A stretch of 64,000 bases of DNA, taken from assembly GCF_900102695.1 (NCBI RefSeq), contig NZ_FMVW01000002.1, positions 186,001 to 250,000 of the forward strand, written 5' to 3'. The notes under the pieces were generated by a model. The model was not told the DNA's origin, did no database searches, and saw nothing but the letters and a program-made list of their open reading frames with translations. Source of the DNA: Afifella marina DSM 2698. Its GTDB lineage: Bacteria > Pseudomonadota > Alphaproteobacteria > Rhizobiales > Afifellaceae. Below are positions 17,884 through 26,013 of this stretch, one piece after another. The translations under genes and the position numbers were made by a program. Every line of letters starts with the position of its first letter. Position 1 is the stretch's first letter.

Positions 17884-19944
17884 TCAGCGCGCTTCGGGAA
17901 GCCAGATCACGAAGACCGTGCCTTCGCCGGGCGTGCTTGAGACCGTGAGCGCGCCGCCCTGCTGGGCGATCAACGTCTGGCTGATCGACAGGCCGAGGCC
18001 GGTGCCCTCCCGGCGCTTGGTGGTGAAGAAGGGATCGAAGATCTTCGACAGAACCTCCGGGGGGATGCCGATGCCGGTGTCTTCGACCGCGATCTGAATG
18101 CCCGGCGTGGCGTCGCGATCTTCATCGGAGGTGGCGATGGTCAGCCGGCCGCCTTCGGGCATGGCGTGGATGGCGTTGACGATGAGGTTGACCAGCACCT
18201 GCTGCAGCTCGGTGCGGTTCATGAGGACGAGGCGGGTGGCGGTGTCGCGGCGTATGACCTCGATTTCCGCCTTGTTGAGGAGGTGCTGGACGAGGGGCAG
18301 GCAGTCGGCCACGACATCGGAAGGGGCGTGGCGGTCGACGAAGCCCGCATATTCCTCCGGCCTGGCGAATTGCAGGAGTTTCGTGACGATCTGGCCGATG
18401 CGGTCGATCTGTTCGTCGATGAGGCGGATCTCCGTCTCGGCCGGGACGGCCGCCTCGCCGAGGATTGACCGCACGACTTCCAGATTGCCCTGCATGACGG
18501 CGACGGGATTGTTGATTTCGTGGGCGACGCCTGCGGTGATTTCGCCGATGGCGGCGAGCTTTTCCGACATGATGAGTTGCCGGGTCGTCGCCTCGAGCTG
18601 GCGGTTCGCCTCGCTCAGCTCGCGCGTGCGTTCGGCGACGCGGGCGTTGAGCTCCTCGTTCCAGGAGCGGAGCTGCCGGTCGCGCTCCTGCACCTGGTTG
18701 AGAAGCCCGTCGAGATGGGCGGCGACGCGGGCGATCTCGTCTTCATTGTCGGGAAGGGCGGTGCGGGCGCTCATATCGCCGGCCTCGACCTTGGAGATCG
18801 TCTCCGTCATGCGCTCCAAGGGGCGGAAGACGGAGCCCGCCCAGCGCAGGAAGAGCGGCACGCTCAAGGCTGTGACGGCGGCGAAGGCGGCGATGAGGGT
18901 GAGAAGCGAAACGAGCTTGGTGCGCTGAAACGGCGCTTCCAGGAAGCCGACATAGAGCATGCCGACGCGGCGCCCAAAACTGTCGGTGATCGGCTCGTAG
19001 GCGGAGATGTACCAGTCGTTGACGACGAAGGCGCTGTCGAGCCAGACGCGGCCTTCGCCGAGAACGGCGGAACGCACGGCGGCGGAAACGCGGGTGCCGA
19101 GGGCGCGCTTGTCCTCAAAGAGGCGGACATTGGTGGAGACGCGCACATCGTCGAGGAAGAGGGTCGCTGTGCCCTGGCTGCCCGAGGGCAGGCTTTCGGC
19201 GCGGTAGACGAGGTCGTTGATCGTGTCGATGAAGACGAGGTTCTGGTTGAGGAGGAGGCCGCCGACGAGGGCGGCGGAGCCGGAAGCCGCAAGGCGCACG
19301 GGGGTTGCCGAATGCACGACCATGCCGCGGGTTTCGGCTTTTCTTTCGGTCGGCACGGCATTGGGCGTGTCGACGAGGGGAAGGCGCGCCTGCGCGGCGA
19401 GGGCCGGTGAAATGGCGGCAAGTTCGTCGCCTGAAAAGATGTCGATCGCCGTGGTGGGCTTGCCAGATAGGGCGCTTTGGACGACCGGGCTGTCGCCCGA
19501 AAGGCTCGGGCTGGCGCCTGGCGGGGAAGTGGCCCGCACGCCCTCGCCTGGGCTGACGAGATAGAGAAAATCGAGGCCGAGCGTCTTGCGGCTCTTCTCC
19601 AGATAGGCGGCGAGCGGGTCGGGCGCGCCGGCTGCGACCACGTCGCGGAATTCGGCGGAGCGGCCGAGCGCGTTGATCTCGTCGCCGGTCGTCTCGAGGA
19701 TGCGGTTGAAATACTGATCGGCGATGGTGAGATCGCCATGCACCTTCGACTTCAGAAGCTGGTCGAATTTTGCGTTCCAGCGCACGATGGTGACGCCGAG
19801 AAGAAGCGGCAGGATGACGAAGGTCGGCAGGAGCGCGATCGCGAGGAGACGGAAGCGGACCGAGCGGTGCCGGCCGATTTTCTCCGGACTGGGCCGCGCA
19901 AGGCTGGACTGCGCAAGTCCGGACCGCGCCGGCTCCGACGTCAT
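17884..19944 (-). CDS. Membrane sensor histidine kinase with extracytoplasmic Cache-like domain
   Basis: 686-aa kinase. A first membrane helix is at about residues 30-54, a large periplasmic sensor region of roughly 290 residues follows, a second helix is at about 344-368, then HAMP (370-420), a coiled coil, the HisKA domain with phospho-acceptor His475 in AGVAHEINNPVAV, and the ATPase domain with DTGIGIPPEVL and GTGLGLSIS. The architecture resembles DctB-type sensors of carboxylates. The gene is 15 bp downstream of its response regulator, so they are one operon. The nearest sigma-54 promoter is the one before the OFA transporter gene just downstream, suggesting the kinase senses that transporter's substrate. 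The ligand is not known. Confidence 0.92.
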   Translation of the reverse strand: MTSEPARSGLAQSSLARPSPEKIGRHRSVRFRLLAIALLPTFVILPLLLGVTIVRWNAKFDQLLKSKVHGDLTIADQYFNRILETTGDEINALGRSAEFRDVVAAGAPDPLAAYLEKSRKTLGLDFLYLVSPGEGVRATSPPGASPSLSGDSPVVQSALSGKPTTAIDIFSGDELAAISPALAAQARLPLVDTPNAVPTERKAETRGMVVHSATPVRLAASGSAALVGGLLLNQNLVFIDTINDLVYRAESLPSGSQGTATLFLDDVRVSTNVRLFEDKRALGTRVSAAVRSAVLGEGRVWLDSAFVVNDWYISAYEPITDSFGRRVGMLYVGFLEAPFQRTKLVSLLTLIAAFAAVTALSVPLFLRWAGSVFRPLERMTETISKVEAGDMSARTALPDNEDEIARVAAHLDGLLNQVQERDRQLRSWNEELNARVAERTRELSEANRQLEATTRQLIMSEKLAAIGEITAGVAHEINNPVAVMQGNLEVVRSILGEAAVPAETEIRLIDEQIDRIGQIVTKLLQFARPEEYAGFVDRHAPSDVVADCLPLVQHLLNKAEIEVIRRDTATRLVLMNRTELQQVLVNLIVNAIHAMPEGGRLTIATSDEDRDATPGIQIAVEDTGIGIPPEVLSKIFDPFFTTKRREGTGLGLSISQTLIAQQGGALTVSSTPGEGTVFVIWLPEAR

Positions 19945-19959
19945 TTCAGCGGCTCCGGC

Positions 19960-21378
19960 TCAGATGTTCCAGGCTGAGCATTTGCGGTCGATGGTCTTGC
20001 GCGAAATGCCGAGGCGGCGGGCGGCCTCGGCGCGGTTGCCGCCGGTCGCTTCGAGGATGCGCAGGATATGGCGGCGCTCCACCTCTTCGAGCGCTTCGCC
20101 CGGCGCGCCGGCAATATCCGGGGAGGAGGCGCTTTCCGCGCCGGGGGCGGGATCGGCGCGAAATTCCGGCGGGAAGCGGCCGAGGATGAGCGAGCGTTCG
20201 ATGAGGTTTCTGAGCTCGCGGACATTGCCGGGCCAGTCATAGGCGGCAAGGCCGTCACGTACGGCGGCATCGATTTCGACCGGGGGCATGCCGAGCTGCT
20301 TCGACAGGCGCTGCATGAAGAGGGTGGCGAGCTCGATCACGTCCTCGCCGCGGGCGGCGAGCGGCGGCATGGCGATCTGCATGACGTTGATGCGGTAGAA
20401 GAGATCGGTGCGGAAGCGGCCGTCCTCCACGGCGGCTTCGAGGTCGGCGTTGGTGGCGAAGATGAAGCGCACATCGACCGGCACTTCGCGCTCCGAGCCG
20501 ACCGGGCGCACGCGCCGGTCTTCGATCGTGCGCAGGAGCTTGCTCTGCATGGCAAGCGGCAATTCGGCGATTTCGTCGAGGAAGAGCGTGCCGCCATGGG
20601 CGTGGATGAAGAGGCCCTCGCGGCCAGAATCGGCGCCGGTGAAGGCGCCTTTCAGGTGGCCGAAAAGCTCCGCCTCCAGCATGTCGGTCGGCATGGCGGC
20701 GCAATTGACGGCGACGAAGGGCTTGTCGGCACGCTCGGACAAGGCGTGGATGGAGCGTGCCGCCACCTCCTTGCCCGTGCCGGACTGGCCGGTGATCAGA
20801 ACCGAGGTCGGCAGGGGCGCGACGCGGGCGATGGTGTCGCGCACCTCGCCGATGCCGGCGGAATGGCCGATCAGCTTGTCGCGCAGAAGCATGTGATCGG
20901 CGGTGGAGCGCAATTCGTGGCGCAGGACATGGATTTCGCGCTGCAGACGGATGCGGTCGAGGCAGCGGGCGACGGCGTTGAGGATCTGGTTGGAGCGAAA
21001 GGGTTTTAACACGAAATCGACGGCGCCGGCGCGCAGCGCCTGGATCGCCGTTTCGAGATCGGCATAGGCGGTGATCAGGATCGCATCGGCGAAGAGGCCG
21101 ATCTCGCGCTGTTCCGTCAGCCATTCGACGCCGCTCTTGCCGGGCATGATGTTGTCGAGAATGACGACGTCGAAATGATGCTCGTCGAGCCTTTTGGAGG
21201 CTTCGGCGGTGTCGGCCGCCTCTTCCAGACGCTTGCAGCGGGGTTTCAGCGTGCGGACGAGAAAGTTGCGCATGCCCGGCTCGTCGTCGACGACGAGGAT
21301 CGACGCCTGGGCGAGCCAGGGCCCGAATTCGGGAACGCGCGGCGCAGGCTCAACGCTGCGCGCGGCCGTGAAGCTCAT
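19960..21378 (-). CDS. Sigma-54-dependent response regulator (NtrC/DctD family)
   Basis: 472-aa activator from the ATG at 21378. An upstream TTG at 21435 is also open, but the extra 19 residues are encoded by a DNA tandem repeat (HEPRP-like), so the shorter start is preferred, with moderate confidence. Receiver domain with acceptor Asp75 in VVILDNIMPGKSG; AAA+ domain with Walker A GQSGTGKE, the sigma-54 contact loop GAFTGA, and Walker B GGTLFLDEIAELP; C-terminal Fis-type helix-turn-helix (NRAEAARRLGISRKTIDRK). It is paired with the downstream kinase. The DNA targets proposed here are the two dyads at 17775-17830. Confidence 0.94.
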   Translation of the reverse strand: MSFTAARSVEPAPRVPEFGPWLAQASILVVDDEPGMRNFLVRTLKPRCKRLEEAADTAEASKRLDEHHFDVVILDNIMPGKSGVEWLTEQREIGLFADAILITAYADLETAIQALRAGAVDFVLKPFRSNQILNAVARCLDRIRLQREIHVLRHELRSTADHMLLRDKLIGHSAGIGEVRDTIARVAPLPTSVLITGQSGTGKEVAARSIHALSERADKPFVAVNCAAMPTDMLEAELFGHLKGAFTGADSGREGLFIHAHGGTLFLDEIAELPLAMQSKLLRTIEDRRVRPVGSEREVPVDVRFIFATNADLEAAVEDGRFRTDLFYRINVMQIAMPPLAARGEDVIELATLFMQRLSKQLGMPPVEIDAAVRDGLAAYDWPGNVRELRNLIERSLILGRFPPEFRADPAPGAESASSPDIAGAPGEALEEVERRHILRILEATGGNRAEAARRLGISRKTIDRKCSAWNI

Positions 21379-21424
21379 GGGGCGAGACTCACGGGGGCGA
21401 GGCTCATGGGGGCGAGGCTCATGG
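21375..21424. repeat. 15-bp tandem repeat at the response-regulator start
   Basis: About three copies of TCATGGGGGCGAGGC (first copy one base short, second with a C for T). It covers the preferred start codon and multiplies ATG triplets on the minus strand, but only the one at 21378 is in frame. Confidence 0.85.
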
Positions 21425-21441
21425 ACGGTCCTCAAGAGGGT

Positions 21442-21476
21442 TTCCTCGGTCTCTCCCGAGGAAGGGCCCCGAGAGA
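21442..21476 (-). other. Possible structured leader or terminator between ROK gene and response regulator
   Basis: TTCCTCGG and CCGAGGAA (21442-21463) form an 8-bp stem whose 6-nt loop, read on the minus strand, is GAGAGA. A TCTCTC lies just 5' of it in the transcript (complement of 21471-21476) and could pair with the loop to make a pseudoknot. No T-run follows, so termination of the ROK transcript is possible but not clear. Confidence 0.4.
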
Positions 21477-21557
21477 AATCGTTTTCTTGTTTGCGGCCAT
21501 GATGGGCACAAGCCGGCCGGAATGCAAAGAGCCGGGGAAGGCGCGTGCGGACAGCGG

Positions 21558-22781
21558 CTAGTTTGCGAGTGAGGACGCGGCTTCGGCGTTGCTCTGGCGC
21601 GCGATGGTCTGGCGCACGAGGAGGTCGGTGTTGGGCGAAAAGCGCGCCTGGAGCGGCAGCATGGCAGCGCCCAGAACCCGCGCCATCGGCCCGACGGAGC
21701 CGGAGACGATCTCGGCCGGGCTGAGGCCGAGACGGTTGAAATCCTGCACGGCCTCGGCGAGATGGCCGGTGATACGGGCGCGCCAGGCCGGGGGCAGCAG
21801 GCCGTCGACCACGATCGTCTCGAAATCGATGACGCTCATGGCCGAGATGACGGCGCGCGCCATCTCCTCCGCCGCCTGCGGGGCCCAGACGTCGAAGATA
21901 CGTGCCGCTCCCGGAACGTCGTCGCCGCGCAGAAGCGCCTCGCCGGCGTCGATGCCTTCCTCGGCGAAGGCCTGTTGCAGCTGGATGATGGAGGCGGTGT
22001 GGATGAGCTGCTGGGGGGCGCCCGTGGGGCTTTGATGGGCGGTGGGCATGGAGCCGATGGCGCCGGCGTTGAACTGCTCGCCGCGATAGAGCTTGCCGTC
22101 GATGACGATGCCGCCGCCGATGAAGGTGCCGAGATAAAGATAAAGCGCGCTGCGGCGGGTGACGGCGTCACCCAGGATGACTTCCGCGGCGCAGGCGGCC
22201 GTCGCGTCGTTGTGGAGGGAGGCGGGGAGGCCCGTCGCCTCCTGAAGTGCTGCGGCGACGTCGATGTCGCGCCAGGCGTCGAGCGTGCCCGGCGCCAGAT
22301 CGAGCTCCGGCGCCCAGGATTCAAGCTCGCTCGGCATGGCGATGCCGAGGCCGACGACGCGCTTTCTCGACGGGGCGTCGAGGGAGGCGAGAAGACCGGT
22401 CGCCTGGGCGATGGCGAGGCGGACCGTCTCTTCGGGCAGGGGCGCATCATAGTTTTCCTGGGCCGAGGCGATCACCTCCCCCAGGAGATTGACGAGGATC
22501 GCCTCGAGGCTGCGGCGGCCGATCTTGACGCCGAGCGAAAAGGCGCCCTTCGGATTGGGGGCGATCGGGGTCGAAGGCTGGCCGACCTGGCCGCGGACCT
22601 TGTCGCGCTTGATGAGGAGACCTTCGGCCAGGAGCCGGTTGACGATGACGGAGGCGGCCTGGCCGGACAGGCCGGTCTCGCGCGCGATCTCCGCCTTCGA
22701 CAAGGCGCCGGCGCGCAGGAGCGCATGGATGATCAGCCGCTCGTTGTAGGCGCGCAGCCCGGTTGTGTCTCCGCCTCGCAT
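21558..22781 (-). CDS. ROK-family transcriptional repressor of sugar/polyol genes
   Basis: 407-aa protein. Winged helix at about residues 10-75 (ALSKAEIARETGLSGQAASV, NRLLAEGLL), then a ROK actin-like domain (LGVKIGRRSLEAIL; YLGTFIGGGIVIDGKLYRG). The usual ROK zinc motif (CxCGxxGC) is missing; the equivalent region reads GSMPTAHQSPTGAPQQLIH, so this protein binds sugar without the zinc site. It is divergent from a fructokinase gene, and the 384-bp gap contains an operator-like dyad that recurs at the smo promoter. It is therefore the best candidate repressor of polyol and fructose use. Confidence 0.9.
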   Translation of the reverse strand: MRGGDTTGLRAYNERLIIHALLRAGALSKAEIARETGLSGQAASVIVNRLLAEGLLIKRDKVRGQVGQPSTPIAPNPKGAFSLGVKIGRRSLEAILVNLLGEVIASAQENYDAPLPEETVRLAIAQATGLLASLDAPSRKRVVGLGIAMPSELESWAPELDLAPGTLDAWRDIDVAAALQEATGLPASLHNDATAACAAEVILGDAVTRRSALYLYLGTFIGGGIVIDGKLYRGEQFNAGAIGSMPTAHQSPTGAPQQLIHTASIIQLQQAFAEEGIDAGEALLRGDDVPGAARIFDVWAPQAAEEMARAVISAMSVIDFETIVVDGLLPPAWRARITGHLAEAVQDFNRLGLSPAEIVSGSVGPMARVLGAAMLPLQARFSPNTDLLVRQTIARQSNAEAASSLAN

Positions 22782-22852
22782 CTCTCCGTGCCTTTGCAGT
22801 CCTTGCGGTTTTTCCTCTTGCGGCAGGGGAGGCTAGCCGAAAGGAAATTAAA

Positions 22853-22867
22853 AAACCAATGTGATTT
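22853..22867. promoter_or_regulatory. Candidate ROK operator in the ROK/fructokinase gap
   Basis: AAACCAATGTGATTT, an inverted repeat with one mismatch (AAAYCA / TGATTT), followed by TTGACT at 22873-22878. The same arrangement (dyad, 6-7 nt, TTGAC) occurs at 25744-25770 before smoE. The remaining part of the gap 22782-23165 is a purine- and CCGG-rich leader (about 23035-23110) with no gene. Confidence 0.6.
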
Positions 22868-23165
22868 AGTTATTGACTTTAGGTGTCCGATGTGGATGGG
22901 TGCTGAGGCTATGGCTGCCGGTCAGGCGGCGTTGCGCTGCCTGCATCTTGGGGCCGGCTCGTGTGGAAGCCGCCGGTCCGAGCGCGGCGCCGCCGGCCAG
23001 CCCGGCCCACGGCGCAAGATTAGCCGCGCAAGATTATAAGGCCGGAAACCGGCCGGAAAGACAGGCCAAAACCGGCCCAGAAAAAACGGGCCGAGAAAAA
23101 CAGGCCGCCGGAGGGGAGGAGAAGATGCAGCGAGGCTTCGTTCAAATCCCGGCGGGAGCGCTCTG

Positions 23166-24110
23166 ATGTTCGTCGTCTGCGGCGAGGCGCTCTGGGATCT
23201 CTATGGTTCCGACAAGGGCGAAGGGCTCTCCTTCGACGCGCGCATCGGCGGATCGCCTTTCAACGTCGCCGTCGGGCTCGCCCGGCTCGATCAGGAGGCG
23301 GCGCTCTTTACCGGTCTTTCGACCGATCTTCTGGGCGAAAAGCTCTTTGCGGCACTCAAAACGGAAGGCGTGGAGACGGGGTTTCTTCTGCGCTCCAGCC
23401 GACGCACGACCTTGAGCCTGGTGACGCTCGGCAAGGACGGCTCGCCGTCTTACGCGTTTTATGGAGACGGGGCGGCGGACCGAGCCGTGAACCTGTCCGA
23501 TCTGCCGGTCTTCAGCCGCGATATCTGGGGCGTCCATGCCGGCTCGTTTTCACTCGTCACCGAGCCGATCGGCACGAGCCTTCTGTCGCTTCTGGGGCGC
23601 GAGGCGGGCGAGCGGCTCGTAACGCTCGATCCCAATGTGCGGCTCAATGTGGAGCCGGATCTCTCCCTCTGGCGCGAGCGCCTCGACGCTTTCGTGCCGA
23701 CGACGGATCTCATCAAGGTGAGCGAGGAGGATCTGGGGCTTCTCTATCCGAGCGCGCCGCCGGCGGAGACCGCCGAACGCTGGCGGGCGGCGGGCGCGAC
23801 GCTGGTCGTCGTCACCTATGGCCGGGAAGGTGCGGAAGCTTTCGGCACGTTCGGGCGGGTGTCCGTCAGAGGTTCCGCCGTCGATGTGGTCGACACGGTC
23901 GGGGCGGGCGACAGTTTTATGGCCGCCTTGATCGCGGGCCTTGCGGAGCGCTCGACGAAGTCGCGCGAGGCGCTCACCATGCTGCGCCGGGACGAGGTGG
24001 AGGCGCTTCTCGCCTTCGCCACGGAGGCTGCCGGCATCACCTGCGGACGCCGTGGCGCCGATCCGCCCCGGCGGGCGGAGCTTGGTGCTGCCGCCTGCCT
24101 GGACGGGTGA
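23166..24110 (+). CDS. Fructokinase, PfkB family
   Basis: 314-aa sugar kinase that would phosphorylate D-fructose to fructose 6-phosphate. The N-terminal GEALWDLYG and RIGGSPFNVAVGLARL segments are typical of proteobacterial fructokinases, and the C-terminal PfkB signature DTVGAGDSFMAALIAG holds the catalytic Asp and anion hole. The ATG at 23166 follows GGCGGGAGCGCTCTG. It completes the polyol pathway: SmoS and MtlK encoded at 30282-32754 yield fructose from sorbitol and mannitol. The ROK regulator is divergent. Substrate choice of PfkB enzymes is not absolute; context supports fructose. Confidence 0.88.
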   Translation: MFVVCGEALWDLYGSDKGEGLSFDARIGGSPFNVAVGLARLDQEAALFTGLSTDLLGEKLFAALKTEGVETGFLLRSSRRTTLSLVTLGKDGSPSYAFYGDGAADRAVNLSDLPVFSRDIWGVHAGSFSLVTEPIGTSLLSLLGREAGERLVTLDPNVRLNVEPDLSLWRERLDAFVPTTDLIKVSEEDLGLLYPSAPPAETAERWRAAGATLVVVTYGREGAEAFGTFGRVSVRGSAVDVVDTVGAGDSFMAALIAGLAERSTKSREALTMLRRDEVEALLAFATEAAGITCGRRGADPPRRAELGAAACLDG

Positions 24111-24192
24111 TGGAGGTTATTTCGAAAAATCGCTTTTCGGGCGGCCATTTAACGTTGGTGCGGGAATGGCCGACCGCTCGGAGAACGACAGA

Positions 24193-24429
24193 TCAGGCGC
24201 GGGAGCGGCCGTAGGCGCCTTCATACGCGACGCGACGGATCTCGCTGCGGTCGAAGCCCATATCGGCGAGGTCGCGATCCCGATAGCCTTCCAGCTCGCG
24301 CACGAGTTCGCCGTACTGGTAGCGCTGCTTCACGGACGTCCAGGCGCGCGAGAAGAGATTACGAGCGCTTGCGCCGATCGGGGTGGCGAGCGGAGCGGAT
24401 GCGGGACGTGCGAGAGTGAGGGTCTTCAT
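24193..24429 (-). CDS. DUF1127 small protein
   Basis: 78-aa protein with a C-terminal DUF1127 domain (YGELVRELEGYRDRDLADMG, then FDRSEIRRVAYEGA). The start at 24429 follows GGAGAAGCCAC. Small DUF1127 proteins are common in alphaproteobacteria; some bind RNA or take part in phosphate or carbon regulation, but this longer form with a variable N-terminus has no assigned role. It is convergent with fructokinase and divergent from the LysR gene downstream. A weak AT-rich hairpin (24123-24139) lies between it and fructokinase. Confidence 0.88.
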   Translation of the reverse strand: MKTLTLARPASAPLATPIGASARNLFSRAWTSVKQRYQYGELVRELEGYRDRDLADMGFDRSEIRRVAYEGAYGRSRA

Positions 24430-24618
24430 GTGGCTTCTCCATCATGGGACGGCAGGGGAATTGCCGTCTGAATTTCTGTTCGTGGGTCGGCAATCTGCCA
24501 GGGGGTGCTTTCGCCGGCCTGTGTTGCGTTGCGGTAGTCGCTTGCAGCCGTTCTTTTGCGCGTTTCCACGAACCCGTTTTTATCTTGATGGTGTCGGGCC
24601 CTACGCCGATATTGCGGC

Positions 24619-24641
24619 GCATCATAATCGTGCTGTGATGC
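24619..24641. promoter_or_regulatory. Inverted repeat in the DUF1127/LysR gap
   Basis: GCATCA and TGATGC separated by 11 nt, in the 292-bp gap 24430-24721. The spacing resembles a LysR box, so it may be the autoregulatory site of the LysR gene at 24722. No other evidence. Confidence 0.35.
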
Positions 24642-24721
24642 ACAAATAATGACGGTGGCGGCGCTTGCGAAGGCGTCGTTGGGTCAAAGGGGCTGTGACC
24701 CAGCTGCAAAGCCGAGGTGTG

Positions 24722-25633
24722 ATGGAACTTCCGAGCCAGATGATCCTGTTTGCGACCGTGGTGGAGAGCGAGAGCTTTTCGGCGGCGGCACGCTCGCTCG
24801 GCCTGTCGCCATCGGCCGTCAGCCGGCAGATCGGCTTTCTGGAAGATCGGCTCAAGGTGCGGCTTCTCAACCGCAGCAAGCACGGCCTGTCGCTGACCGA
24901 GGAGGGGCGCGCCTTCTACGAGCGCTGCGCCGATCTCGTGGCCAGGGTGTCGGAGGCGGAAAATCTCGCCACCGCGATCAGCGGCCAACCTGTCGGGGTC
25001 TTGCGGGTCGCAGCCACCGTCGCCTTCGCCAAGGCGCAGCTTCTGCCGATCATGCCGGAGTTCATGGCGCGCTATCCGGAGCTCAAAGTGTCGCTCGAAG
25101 TGACGGACCGGCCGATCGATCTCGCGGCGGAAGGCATCGACGTCGCCATCCGCTTCACCGAGCAGGTGGAGGACAGTTTTGCGGTGGCACGCAAGCTTGC
25201 CCGCAACCGCCGGGTGATCTGTGCCGCGCCCGCCTATCTCACGCGCGCCGGCACGCCCACGACGCGCCAGGATCTCGCGCATCACAATTGCCTGCGCCTG
25301 TCGACCGTGACGCGCTGGAACGACTGGCATCTGGAGGGGGCGGAGGGGGCCGATCCCGTGCCGCTCACCGGCAATTTCGAGGCCAACAGCGCCGATGCGA
25401 TCTATCATGCAGCCCTTGCCGGGCTCGGGATCGCGCGGCTTTCGACCTATCTCGTCGGCGAGGACATCAAGGCGGGGCGGCTCGTCAGGCTGTTGCCGGA
25501 TTATGCCGACGACGGATCGGACATTCTGGCGCTCTATTCGGAAAAGCGGAACCTGTCGCCGCGGGTGCGCGCCTTCATCGATTATCTGAGCGCGCATTTC
25601 GGCAGCGTGCCGCCCTGGGAACGCGAAGAATAA
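24722..25633 (+). CDS. LysR-family transcriptional regulator
   Basis: 303-aa regulator from the ATG at 24722 (MELPSQMILFATVVESESFS), preceded by GAGGTG. Winged helix with LGLSPSAVSRQIGFLEDRLK, followed by a substrate-binding domain typical of the CrgA/DmlR-like subgroup (LRVAATVAFAKAQLLPIMPE; GIDVAIRFTEQVEDS). It is 380 bp upstream of smoE on the same strand. Its target is unknown. The smo promoter has the same dyad as the fructokinase region, which points to the ROK protein rather than to this LysR as the main polyol regulator. Confidence 0.9.
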   Translation: MELPSQMILFATVVESESFSAAARSLGLSPSAVSRQIGFLEDRLKVRLLNRSKHGLSLTEEGRAFYERCADLVARVSEAENLATAISGQPVGVLRVAATVAFAKAQLLPIMPEFMARYPELKVSLEVTDRPIDLAAEGIDVAIRFTEQVEDSFAVARKLARNRRVICAAPAYLTRAGTPTTRQDLAHHNCLRLSTVTRWNDWHLEGAEGADPVPLTGNFEANSADAIYHAALAGLGIARLSTYLVGEDIKAGRLVRLLPDYADDGSDILALYSEKRNLSPRVRAFIDYLSAHFGSVPPWEREE

Positions 25634-25743
25634 AAGCGCCTTTCAGGATTTGATACTCGGCAGTTTCAAATTTTATAGACTGTACGACATTGGCGCTAAG
25701 TCACGAGGGAATCGGGACTTATTCTGCTGTCATGCTAATTGCA

Positions 25744-25793
25744 AAATCAAAGTGATTTATTTATTTGACAGCGGCAAACCCGCGTGATCTAGT
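25744..25793 (+). promoter_or_regulatory. smo operon promoter with upstream operator
   Basis: Operator AAATCAAAGTGATTT (25744-25758, AAATCA/TGATTT perfect arms), then -35 TTGACA (25765-25770), 17 nt, -10 TCTAGT (25788-25793). Transcription would start near 25800, leaving a leader of about 214 nt to smoE that contains a small GGCC-TTCG-GGCC hairpin close to the ribosome site. The rest of the gap 25634-26013 shows no gene. Confidence 0.7.
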
Positions 25794-26013
25794 CTTGTGC
25801 AAGTTGCCGTCGGGTCTTTCCCTTCGCGCAATGGACGACAATTTAGATATCGGAAGATGAGGCGGGGGCCGCGGTTTCGCGCAACTTCGCCCTTAATGTC
25901 CGTGCCGTTCGGCGCGGGCAGAGGGATGCGATATCGACATCCGGTGTCGTGTCTTTCCCGTCAAGATAAGCCGCGAGGCCTTCGGGCCGAAGACGCGCAA
26001 CGGAGGAAACCTG

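Noticed and set aside
21379-21435. Longer N-terminus of the sigma-54 regulator from a TTG
   Set aside because: The extra residues (HEPRP repeats) come from the DNA tandem repeat and precede the normal receiver-domain start.
22873-23166. A 97-codon frame between the ROK gene and fructokinase
   Set aside because: No ribosome site, low-complexity C-terminus derived from the purine-rich leader, and no recognisable domain.
24123-24139. Terminator after fructokinase (CGAAAA...TTTTCG)
   Set aside because: The stem is short and AT-rich with no T-run beyond it; too weak to call, noted only in the DUF1127 entry.
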